From positions 2,976,001 to 3,040,000 of the forward strand of contig NC_064652.1 of assembly GCF_001723175.1 (NCBI RefSeq): a stretch of 64,000 nucleotides of DNA, written 5' to 3'. Below the pieces are notes generated by a model, which was not told where the DNA came from, searched no databases, and worked only from the letters and a program-made list of their open reading frames with translations. The DNA is from Penicillium oxalicum. Taxonomy: Eukaryota; Ascomycota; Eurotiomycetes; Eurotiales; Aspergillaceae. Below, in pieces: positions 22,562 through 31,533 of this stretch (positions are counted from its first letter, which is position 1; each line of letters starts with the position of its first letter). A program made the translations under genes and the position numbers.

Positions 22562-22998
22562 GTTACTTTATAAATATTATATAGTTATTAATTATAGTAT
22601 TAAGATAGGCTCTAATTATATCCTACTATTCCTTTTTCTAGTTATAGATAGTAGCTATAGTAATAAACAATTTAGCTAATATATCTAAAATAACTAGGGT
22701 ATATCTTCTGTTAGGTTAGAAGTCTACGCCTAGACTTTAGCGATTACTACATAAAACCTATCGAGCACAGAAGTCTAAGATATACCTCTTCTTCCCTAAC
22801 GATCAAGTCTTCCTACTTTGTGCAAGTAGATCTTGTTACAGATCCCTCTTATACCTTTCTTTTCTAGATCTCCTTCGTCAATACTATAGAACTAAATATA
22901 TAGTAATTCCCTATTAGATATACCCTCTAATCTTAAACCACGCCCTAAAATACTAGTAGCTATTATAATTTTCTTTTATAGCTTACCTATCCGTTATC
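22562..22998. other. AT-rich spacer, no gene seen
   Basis: Degenerate AT-rich sequence between the gypsy LTR and MITE copy 7. Fragments of frames exist on both strands but nothing can be assigned. Confidence 0.4.
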
Positions 22999-23268
22999 TA
23001 GACCTTGCAATTACTCGCGGCGAGCCGGCTTTTTGGACTCGACTCGCGAGCCGGTTCGCACTTCTGGCTCGAACTCGCGAGTCTTCCCTCGTACGGTATT
23101 GTAAAATCGAGCCGGTAATTTATTATTATATATAGCGAGCCAGAAAAACTCGCGGTTCGATTGGCTCGATTACTAGTGTATTACCGTCGTACGGCTCGCG
23201 AGCCGGACTTTCTGACTCGAACTCGCGAGTAGCGCGAGCCGAGGACTCGCGAGTAATTGCAAGGCCTA
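22999..23268 (-). mobile_element. hAT-type MITE, copy 7 (270 bp, inverted)
   Basis: The central segment is in the opposite orientation to the other long copies. The flanks are only an approximate duplication (ccgttatc and cgttcatc), consistent with one-base decay after insertion. Confidence 0.85.
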
Positions 23269-23342
23269 CGTTCATCACGGAATCTTGTTTCTTAAATAGA
23301 GTATATACTCTGTTATAGTATCAAGCCCCCTTTCGTCTGTAC

Positions 23343-23564
23343 TAGGCCTTGCAATTACTCGCGAGTTCGAGTCAGAAAGTCTGGCTCGCGAGCCGTACGA
23401 CGGTAATACACTAGTAATCGAGCCAATCGAACCGCGAGTTTTTCTGGCTCGCTATATATAATAATAAATTACCGGCTCGATTTTACAATACCGTACGAGC
23501 GGGAAGACTCGCGAGTTCGAGCCAGAAGTGCGAACCGGCTCGCCGCGAGTAATTACAAGGTCTA
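23343..23564 (+). mobile_element. hAT-type MITE, copy 8 (222 bp)
   Basis: Family termini with a perfect 8-bp duplication, gtctgtac, at 23335-23342 and 23565-23572. It lies only 74 bp from copy 7 but is a separate insertion with its own duplication. Confidence 0.92.
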
Positions 23565-23572
23565 GTCTGTAC

Positions 23573-24175
23573 CTTTTATCTTTTCTACTATTATCTCTAG
23601 CCGTAAGAGCGTGCGTATAAGATCTTCCTTAAATTTTCCTTCGATCTTTAGATTTAGCACTAATATCTAGATATAATACTAAATCTTGTCTAAGCGCTTA
23701 AGACCTTTATAGCCCGAGAATACAAAAATAATTTCTTTTCGGAGCTAGGACTGGTAAACCCGTTTTCGACCTTGATAATAATATATTCCGTGCTATTAGG
23801 AGCCCTCTGGTAGTACGAGTTTAATAGTCTTCTCTAGGCGCCTAATTTAGTGATCTATTTAGCCCGAGATAATCCTATGCTATCTGCTAATAACGTGGAT
23901 ATAATAAACTATCTTTGGATAAAGACAATGTAAGGAATTGATAATAATAGTACTAAGGTTGATAATATAAAAGACTATCAAGACTTTTATATACCGTCCC
24001 GCTTTGTCACTTTTAAGGTAGGAACAAAACTAGGATTCAATTCGAAAAATAAATCTGCGACACTATAATAGAAATAGCGTCGCGGGAATAACGATTAGTT
24101 AGCTCCTGCGATATGATTTTAGATTGTAGCTATTCTTAGAAGTCTTTACACGTAGGTTATAGTTCGTTAGCACTG
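23573..24175. other. Degenerate sequence, no gene seen
   Basis: Moderately AT-rich. On the minus strand a short frame with few stops lies around 23600-23820, but I cannot assign it to any family. It may be remnant coding sequence of an old element. Confidence 0.35.
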
Positions 24176-24308
24176 TGTTACGGCGTGGCCGAACAAGTTG
24201 CGATACCATACTATATATACCGGACTCTGGGCAGTATCCGCAACTGCGGATATTAATGATCTTTTATGGTCTTGTTGGTTAGTGTCCGCCCAGAACGCTT
24301 CCGTAACA
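24176..24308. mobile_element. Candidate short solo LTR (133 bp)
   Basis: The sequence starts TGTTACGG and ends CCGTAACA, an 8-bp perfect inverted pair with TG...CA ends. The flanks are cactg (24171-24175) and cactt (24309-24313), 4 of 5 identical, as expected for a slightly decayed 5-bp duplication. There is no internal coding sequence and no second copy in the window, so LTR against short MITE cannot be settled here. Confidence 0.5.
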
Positions 24309-24409
24309 CACTTCTTATGGCTTATAGCGATTATCACAAGTCTAATTAGCTAAGGATTAAATAAAAGCTCTGTAATCGAATTGTTCGGTATATCCTACAA
24401 ACGAAGCTA

Positions 24410-24681
24410 TAGTCGTTCTCGAAATCGACTTTACTATCACACACTTCGACTATCTCTCTTAGCCCTACTACTAAGCCTTTAGCGCGACTTATTGATTGGG
24501 CCTACCTTATTAAGTTACGGTTCGGTGTGATCTCCCCGAGCTAATATAGTAATGTTCAAAAAGCGGGGGCCTCGAACTTAACGCGTCTAGCCTATTATAT
24601 ATTATGCGCTAAAGCCTTGGTAGTGGGGCTAAGAGAGATAGTCGAAGTGTGTAATAGTAAAGCCGATTTCGAGAATGACTG
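24410..24681. mobile_element. Tc1/mariner-type MITE with about 74-bp TIRs
   Basis: The left arm (24410-24483) and right arm (24607-24681) are inverted repeats over about 74 bp with few, mostly transition, differences. The outer ends read TAGTCGTTCTCG and, inverted, CAGTCATTCTCG. A TA dinucleotide flanks each end (24408-24409, 24682-24683), the Tc1/mariner/pogo target. The centre (about 120 bp) has no ORF. Total 272 bp. Confidence 0.8.
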
Positions 24682-24683
24682 TA

Positions 24684-25333
24684 TAAATTAGGTCTATTCT
24701 AGGGGTAAAAAGCTATTATGACCCAGAGGGTTATAATAGTATATACTGGTGGTTGCCATAGTTGCTCTGGTTACTGGTACGGTGGTATCTTAAATTAGCG
24801 AGGTCTATATACGAAGAAAATAAATGTAGCTTGATTGGATTATATAGATAAACTAGTTTCTCTTGGAGTATACAAAAGGGAATAACTTAATTGAAGAGTA
24901 TAGGTCGGTTTGTTCCTTTCAGCCTTTCGGGACGTACTTGAACCTTCCTAGAGAACCTTAAATATTTGACAAACAGTAGAAATGATAGATATAGGGAGTC
25001 CGAGAGAATAAGCTTGGAATCCGCCGATACATAATATCTCGTGTTTTAGCATCTAGGAAATTAAAGATAACGAGGGAAACGAGTTACCTGGACAGACGCG
25101 TTATTGCGACTCTAGTAAATTGTAGGTGTCTTTATATTAACAAGTGCAAAGAGGAAATTGAAAAAGGTAGTATCACGATCCAAATATATCGCCGTGAGGA
25201 GCGTGCTATTCCACGCCCTAGCGTTCGAGCTAGTTAACTACCTACCCTCGGACACAATCTCACCTATTGCATCCTGAATGTTGGTCCAGTCTGGATTATC
25301 CTATAATCCGTTCCCACAATTTAGAAACAACTC
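24684..25333. other. Intergenic, no gene seen
   Basis: Base composition becomes more balanced here and RIP signs fade. No open frame or RNA gene is convincing. Confidence 0.4.
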
Positions 25334-25582
25334 CTATGCTATACACGCTTTCCCTAAGATTCTATCGATTTGTAAATATTCGTGATTAGGTCCGAGAGTG
25401 GAGTACCTAGAAGGAGCGATATCTCTTGTTGAGATATCGCTACTGTACGCTATACTTCTGATAAGAGTGATGTCCTCGTCACCGAATTTAACTTGCTCTA
25501 GTGCGAATGCCACTGGAGAAATGGCTACCAGAACCAGGCCAGCCACAAAGGAGTGTCCATATTTACTGAGCGCAGAGAGCAT
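25334..25582 (-). CDS. Candidate small secreted protein (82 aa)
   Basis: An open frame from the ATG at 25582 encodes 82 residues. The first 27 look like a signal peptide: a short positive start, a hydrophobic core (FVAGLVLVAISPVAFA) and an AFA cleavage context before LEQ. The rest is charged and has only one Cys, so it is not a Cys-rich effector type. A TATATA sequence lies about 60 bp upstream (25641-25646). A 35-codon upstream extension is open but would hide the signal peptide. Family unknown. It lies at the edge of the transposon island, a usual setting for fungal secreted-protein genes, but it could be chance. Confidence 0.35.
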   Translation of the reverse strand: MLSALSKYGHSFVAGLVLVAISPVAFALEQVKFGDEDITLIRSIAYSSDISTRDIAPSRYSTLGPNHEYLQIDRILGKACIA

Positions 25583-28168
25583 TGTAATAGAGGTCGGATG
25601 TTCACAGGGGAAAGCGAATTCGGGCCAGGTTGAAGATGAGTATATAAGTAAAGGTATTGATAATGTAGAATGACCTTTCAGGCTCAAGTCCCAGAACGAA
25701 ATCCTATATATCTTAAGCTAGTCTGAACCGTAGTAGTCTCTCGTTAGTTATAGTGATTATATTTACCTAATCAATTTCCACGAAAAGAAGCACTACAACA
25801 ACAAAAACGGATCCCTGCGGGTAGTACCAAAATAGATTTCTACGGCAAAAGAATCGCGCTTTATCGTAAAAAATGTAAGCTAATGGGGCTATTGACCCGG
25901 AAAACTATAATACTCTGCGAATGCATTTCTGGGCAACGGACCTTTTTCCTAACCTTTGCTTCATCAAGAGGCGTGAAGAAATTTCTACGACCTAGACAAG
26001 TTTATCCTGCCTATATAGAATCTCTATTAGCGAAGTAATAGTCCAGTCGCAGGGACGCTGGCCTAGTCTGATATATAACTACTATCTTTGCAGTATCTGA
26101 GATGACCACGGATCCGAAGCGAGTGACTATTCTACCACATCAATTGCATACGCTATAGCCCAAACGAGATGGCGCACAATCGGAGCTTCTAAGTTTACAA
26201 ACAAAATTTCGAGAATAACGTTCCGCGTACTACCCCGGTGAGCCTAACGAGTCAGGCAATTTTGGAAGGAGTTCGAACTATCCGAATAGCAGTCTCTTAA
26301 GCAGGTATCACAGATCGTATTATATTAATTCGGCTAGGCCGGGAATAATCGCCTTAAAAGATACTAAGAAGTTGCCAATTTGTCTTATTAAGTATTGTTA
26401 ACTTCAAAAAGAGTAGTCATACTCGAAGCTATAATTTGCTAGCCACAAAAATATTGTCTCCCTTATTAATCACTTTTAGTCTAGAGGTGAAGTTTAATTA
26501 ATTTATGAGTATAAGTATATAGCTATAAGTCTCGGTTATATAGTAGGAGCTATCTTATTTAACGAAGCCGATATAGCAATAATCTGCAAAGAAGTCCTTG
26601 AAGAGCTAGGATATATTTATACTGTCTTAAAGGTTACGTACCGATTACTAGATTTTAGCAATATCCTTATTACTTAGCAAGGCGAGGTTAAACTCGGTAT
26701 ATTTAATAGTCTTATGCTTCCGATAGAGCTAACTAATTTTAGCAAATATCGGGGAACACTTGTTATTTAAACACCTACTAGAACTTATTTCGAAGGACGT
26801 AAAAGGACTCGGCTCGATTATCGTCCTCTTAAGCGATCGTACGGCTCTATTGTACGAGCCGAACCTAGACTTGATTATACCGCCTCTTTCGCTACTAGCA
26901 TCCAGATTTGTGGGAAGAACTAATAGTAAACAAAGTATTAAGCATCTGATCGAAGTGAGTAGGCTAAATATCTCTTCGAAAACGTTGCTTATATAGCCGA
27001 AGGATGAATTTCTGCACCTTGCAAACACCGTGGAACGTGGAGCTTGAAACGTTACTATTTTGAAACTTTACCTTTAGGAATTCGTATTGGAAGCAGAATA
27101 AATAATCAAATCGACAATTAAATAAGCTCGTAGTTATTTACTGTATACTTTTAGCTATCTGAAATTATATAATAAGGTGTAAGTAGCGAAAATTAGGCAG
27201 GGTGCAATTGAAGAGGGTGAGGTATTAGCACCGACGAGAGTAGCATGTAATCTAACACAAGAGGCTCTGAGCCGAGGTAAATCTTTTATTTTAATAGTAA
27301 CTGCTGATATAGTACGTCTCGAAACCGGTGCAACAAGAATACTCTCAGACACTTTTTCAGGCCCATTGCCAAGAGACACTAGAGCGCATAACGAGCAGCC
27401 CGGGGTATTAATATTCCTGTATCAGACTTGAGACCATCATTTACTTTCATTGAAAACGGTGCCTTGTTTCGTAACTGTAATGGCGACCCGAGGGGACCTA
27501 AATTCCCATGGTAATGTAAACATGTCAAACACTGGGTCTGTGGATTGCCTCGAGAATCTGGTAACCTGGCATATACCTCCGCCACTCCTGTGTCTAAGTG
27601 AAGGACTGGGGGTCCTACTGAGCACCAGACTTTACAGAATATTGGCTTGCACTACTTGCATACTGTACTGTGCCTGCTGAATACTCATTAACCTGCGTAT
27701 TACGATACTTAACTTGTTATTTGAATACTCATTAACCTATTTATTACAATACTCAACTTGTTATTGGAAGCTATTCGTCTCGATATCGGCACCCGGCAAA
27801 ACTCCCTATATTAACATTACCGATACCAATATCTATACAGAATATATGGAGAAAATTGGCTGTACTGCCCTGAGTTCTAGCTACTGGCAAACTCAATGAC
27901 GGCGATTGGGCTTTCCGCTAATGATGGTGCCTTGGGTCTTATTCTTAACGAGTACGATTAGATGAGCACGCGGCAGGTAATCCAAACATTTTAGCTGTGA
28001 GCTCGTGGACTTTAAGTTTGTTGAATGATTATATACCCGTTTCTTGCAGAGTTTCACAACCATTTCTGTCTCCATCTAAAGTCCATCACAAGCCCGACAG
28101 GCGAGGTGAGATACATCTTAAATCGTTTTCGACCGCGGCCAACAGATAACACGGTCACTCAATAGCTA
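25583..28168. other. Intergenic border zone, mostly featureless
   Basis: This 2.6-kb stretch carries only short overlapping frames (for example 26729-27028 on minus, 26760-26996 on plus, 27379-27680 on both strands) with no recognisable domain. RIP-type TpA excess remains until about 26.5 kb and then fades. A 44-bp tandem duplication lies at 27679-27766. Confidence 0.45.
27679..27766. repeat. 44-bp direct tandem duplication
   Basis: The unit at 27679-27722 (starting GAATACTCATTAACCT) is repeated at 27723-27766 with about six differences, mostly transitions. Confidence 0.85.
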
Positions 28169-29072
28169 TTAATATTCTGCCTCGCTGATGCACCCCTTAG
28201 TCGTATCAGGCCCTAGAGCTTGAGAAACTTGCCTCCATTTCGTGGAGAACCATGGGGCGATAGTCCAGGTGCGGACGTCCCACGGTTGAGACCCCCAAGT
28301 CGTCGAGCATTGGATGCCCCCTTTTTCGACGATGTCCCGTTTGAAATCCAATAGATCGAATAGTGATGGCGAGGTTGCAGCGAGAGTGATTGCTCTGGCT
28401 CGCAGTGCAGGCAGAGGCAGCAGATCGAAGAGCGGGTGATGTGGGAAGAGAATCTGCGGGAGAGTGGGTTGAAGAAGTGCAGGAATGGCTGAATTAGTGA
28501 CCGCTTTTATGAGCGATCTCGGATCATCCGACATGTCAATATTCGGACGATAGAAAGGCGAGCATAGGGACATGCAGTTGTAACTCGAGAACTCGTCCAC
28601 GTTGATGCCGAGGGCTGCGGCGTTGTAGACGCAGGCTGCGAGGAGGCGGGTGTATGTACTATACAAAGGGGCATCCGGCGATATGATCACTTCATTTGCT
28701 GGTCCTTTTTGACCCTCGCTCCTGCTACTTTGGCTACTCGGAGCAAAGAAATGATCACCGGTCAGCATAGATAATACGGATACCGGCGTCTCTGTGGTTC
28801 GAGCCAAATCCAAACTACCCTCGCGAACATGAACCGTCAACATGGAATCACATTTTTCGACCTCTTGTATCAGAGCATTTGGTCGCAGCGTTAGCGTGTA
28901 AACCCCCTTCTGACGTTGGCCTATATCATATTAGCACAGATAGTTCAGCCCAACCCCGCACAGACCAATACGCACGGTAAGCTCGCTGCGCGCGGCAATT
29001 CTGCTCCCGGCGCGCCGGTGTGACTATTCTCCTCTTCTTTGATCGAGCGTTTGGCTGTGCGTTCAATTGCAT
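28169..29072 (-). CDS. bZIP transcription factor with DUF3425 C-terminus (282 aa, 2 exons)
   Basis: Exon 1 is 29072-28976 and exon 2 28920-28169, with a 55-nt intron (donor GTGCGT, branch TGCTAAT, acceptor TAG). Splicing joins the frames to give RREQNCRAQRAYRQRQK at about residues 21-37, a fungal bZIP basic region (N-x-x-AQR-x-YR pattern). The large second exon alone looks like a plain 224-residue ORF and hides this. The C-terminus carries the DUF3425 pattern: HPLFDLLPLPALRAR, PSLFDLLDFKRDIV, then W...PWDVRTWTIAPWF. No clear leucine zipper follows the basic region. It should be a nuclear DNA-binding regulator with unknown targets. It is divergent from the NmrA-like gene at 29405, sharing a 332-bp promoter. 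The start was chosen because it is the first in-frame ATG before the basic region. Confidence 0.82.
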
Positions 29073-29404
29073 AGCGGCGGTCGTTTAGGGCAGTCTTCGG
29101 GTGGGTAGTAGGGGGCAGAGAGAGGGAGTCGGAGGAATGAACGGAGGAATGACTGACCGATGGCTTACGCCAAGTCAACCAATCGGAGTACATCATTGGT
29201 ATCCGAATAGCCTCACATCAACCCACCCGATAAGCCGAGCACGAGCCAAATATAAGCCAGTGTACCCGAGGACAGAGGATCGACAACCACCTGATGGTTA
29301 TAAAGGTAGAAACCTGCTCTGCTTGAACAATCACCAATTCATCTACAAACTATCAAAGCCAGTCTTCCAATCATTCGGGCCTCCGAATTCGAGACAATCT
29401 CAAC
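29073..29404. promoter_or_regulatory. Shared divergent promoter of the bZIP and NmrA-like genes
   Basis: 332 bp separate the two start codons. On the plus strand a GATAAG sequence (29229-29234), which fits the GATA-factor core HGATAR, and a TATA-like AAATATAAG (29248-29256) precede the NmrA-like start. Whether either site is used is inference. Confidence 0.45.
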
Positions 29405-30385
29405 ATGTCCAAGAACATCATTGTTATCACCGGCGCCACAGGGACCCAAGGTGCTTCTGTAGCTCACACGTTCCTTGCTATTCCAACGTGGCACGTTCGC
29501 TGTCTGACCAGAAACCCTTCATCACCCGCCGCTCAGGCCCTCGCCGCGTCCGGCGCAGAAGTTATGCGCGCCGACCTTTCGGACCTGCCATCACTGCGCG
29601 AGGGCTTTAAAGACGCAACGGCCATCTTTCTCAACACCGACTTCTGGGGCCCCTACCTCTCTTCTCGCGATAGTACGCTCGCATACGCAACGGAGGTTCT
29701 CCATGGGCGCAACGTAGCCATTGCAGCGGCACAGGTGCCCACACTCAAGCGCCTCGTGTACTCCACCCTCCCCGGAATGAAGACCTTGTCTAGTGGCAAG
29801 TACGTACATTCGTACCACTGGGATGCGAAAGCAGAGGTTACAGAGATCTTGAATGCAGAGCCTGGGTTGAGTGGAAAGGTATCCTTCTTGGTGATGGGCG
29901 TCTATTCAAACAACCCTTTGTTCCTCCCTCGGCTGATGAGCGAAGGCAAGAGCAAGAAGACCTTGAAATTCACTATACCTGGGAAAAGATCGCTCCTGAT
30001 GCCGATCATTGCTGCCGGGGAGTCGACAGGGACGTTCGTCAAGGCCCTTATTGACAACCCGGCTGGACAGTGGGTGTTGGGCTCTGATAGTCAACTTACA
30101 ATGGGGGAGGTAGTGGATGTCTGGAGGAAGGTTACCGGATATGAGGTGGTGACGGAAGAGGTCGATGTGCAGGTGATGCATGAGCGCCACAACATTCCGT
30201 GGGAGGTTTTGGATGCGCCGCAATTCATTGCTGAGTTTGGGTACACCGGCTCCCTCAAGGTTGTGAGTCCTGAGCATCTAGGTGTAGAGACAAAGTCTTT
30301 TGAAAGATGGTTGGCGGACAGAAACTGGGAGCAGATGATAAAAAAAGGGGAGGAAGAGCTTAATGACGTCTCGGAGCAATCATAG
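29405..30385 (+). CDS. NmrA-like NAD(P)-binding protein (326 aa)
   Basis: A single-exon ORF starts at CAACATGTCC. The N-terminus is a Rossmann fold with GATGTQG (G10-x-x-G13-x-x-G16), then RCLTRNPSSPAAQALAASG, the usual second strand of NmrA/HSCARG proteins. Length (about 300-350 residues) and overall layout fit the family. NmrA proteins bind NAD(P) and act as redox-sensing regulators, classically repressing the GATA factor AreA; many paralogues are oxidoreductase-like with unknown roles, so this need not be NmrA itself. It lacks the YxxxK pair of classical SDRs in a clear form. Divergent pairing with a bZIP gene suggests co-regulation. Confidence 0.9.
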   Translation: MSKNIIVITGATGTQGASVAHTFLAIPTWHVRCLTRNPSSPAAQALAASGAEVMRADLSDLPSLREGFKDATAIFLNTDFWGPYLSSRDSTLAYATEVLHGRNVAIAAAQVPTLKRLVYSTLPGMKTLSSGKYVHSYHWDAKAEVTEILNAEPGLSGKVSFLVMGVYSNNPLFLPRLMSEGKSKKTLKFTIPGKRSLLMPIIAAGESTGTFVKALIDNPAGQWVLGSDSQLTMGEVVDVWRKVTGYEVVTEEVDVQVMHERHNIPWEVLDAPQFIAEFGYTGSLKVVSPEHLGVETKSFERWLADRNWEQMIKKGEEELNDVSEQS

Positions 30386-31437
30386 GTCGTGCTTAGAATA
30401 TACATTTTCCTTATCTCCTGCTTCCAGGCTACAGCAAGACTACCGGAGAATATATCGTTATGACTGTGCAATTTTACTGTTATCTTGTTCATTCGGGCTA
30501 ACCCGTCGGCCTGAAACCTATCCTTGAAGCATAGCCAAATTCATCGACATAGACAAGGCGGTAACACTTGTAGTCTAATTATTTCTTCGTTCCGGAGATG
30601 AAGGTTGGGTTCTCTGGCCTTGACCCGAGCAGTCCTTTTCGACCAGCCTTTGGACTTACTTAAGAGCGCGACTGATGCTCGATACCTTTATTTGAAGGGC
30701 GAACTCGTCCCATGGAAAGTCAGCCATTCGTCCAAGGATAGGGCAGGTTCTTCAATCAGATAGTCGCACAAAGCCTCGAGCATGACTGGAGCGATTTTAT
30801 GGGGTCGTCCGCCTTTAATTGGTTGTACTTTGACGCCGAAAAATTCTTATATTGGACAAGAGTCTCGAGTTAGTGCTCTTGTTACAACTAGCAGCCGGTG
30901 CTATCTTAGTGGTGGATAGTGCTCATGTTTAAATGGAGCTAGGTTCGGAGCCATCGTTGGTTGTACCACTCGTGTTGATTGTGGAATGGTGCCTCCCTTG
31001 GGAGGAGGGCCATCGTCTACAGTATTCTTAAAAGGTCTTCAAGTCACCAGGACTTTTAATGCTGTCCATTAATTGTGAAAGAGAATCACTCAAACACAAG
31101 AAAGATAACAAGTTTGAACATCCTGCAGAACGAGAGGCCGACAGCTACTCTCTGTAAATCTTACAGCTACACATGCGCACATTGGGATGATGGATGGGCC
31201 TAGGAAGAGGATCAGCATGAGGTCAGAGACCAGGTGATATCCAGCATCGATCTTTGTATACCCGGATGCCACGTTACTAGTTAGTAAAGCCTTGATAGTA
31301 TTGAAGACGGCTGAAACCTCAACACACGCCAGGGTGGTAGCAAAGTAAATTCGCGGAAATAGGGTTATAGCTCTTCAGATGATTCTCTCCTTGGCCTAGC
31401 AAAGCGCTCTGTGGATCTATCCTCTAAGTCCACCCTA
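30386..31437. other. Intergenic with transposon relics
   Basis: Apart from the Tc1/mariner fragment at 30592-30845, a minus-strand frame around 31080-31390 encodes hydrophobic stretches (for example LMLILFLGPSIIPMC) and may be the remnant of a membrane protein, but it is short, broken and unassigned. The right edge is the Fot1-like insertion. Confidence 0.4.
30592..30845 (-). pseudogene. Tc1/mariner transposase fragment (N-terminal HTH region)
   Basis: On the minus strand the translation gives KGGRPHKIAPVMLEALCDYL, then a frameshift to WDEFALQIKVSSISRALK, and back to SKGWSKRTARVKARE. This is the order of the paired helix-turn-helix at the N-terminus of fungal Tc1/mariner transposases. The catalytic domain is absent. 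Frameshifts and stops show it is dead, and it is not strongly RIP-mutated. Confidence 0.7.
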
Positions 31438-31439
31438 TA

Positions 31440-31489
31440 ACGTAATTCCCGGCCGTCTCGGCCACCCGGCCGTCCCGGCCACCCTCTCC
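31440..31489 (+). repeat. Left TIR of the Fot1-like element
   Basis: 50 bp beginning ACGTAATTCCCGGCCGTC, perfect inverse of 33268-33317. Confidence 0.93.
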
Positions 31490-31533
31490 AAAATCGCGTC
31501 TTCATACCTACACACTATCTTTAACCGTCTACT

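Noticed and set aside
5272..23564. Regularly repeated GC-rich blocks considered as a CRISPR-like array
   Set aside because: Spacing is irregular, each copy has its own 8-bp target duplication, and the organism is a fungus.
1..25000. Starship-type giant element with a DUF3435 tyrosine-recombinase captain
   Set aside because: I found no frame resembling DUF3435 and no cargo genes; the island is explained by retroelements and small DNA transposons.
26729..27028. 99-residue minus frame and 78-residue plus frame as genes
   Set aside because: They overlap on opposite strands, have no domain, start context or promoter, and lie in a decayed zone.
28945..29196. 83-residue minus-strand ORF upstream of the bZIP gene as a separate protein
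   Set aside because: It is in another frame over exon 1; the spliced bZIP frame gives a conserved basic region and explains the stretch.
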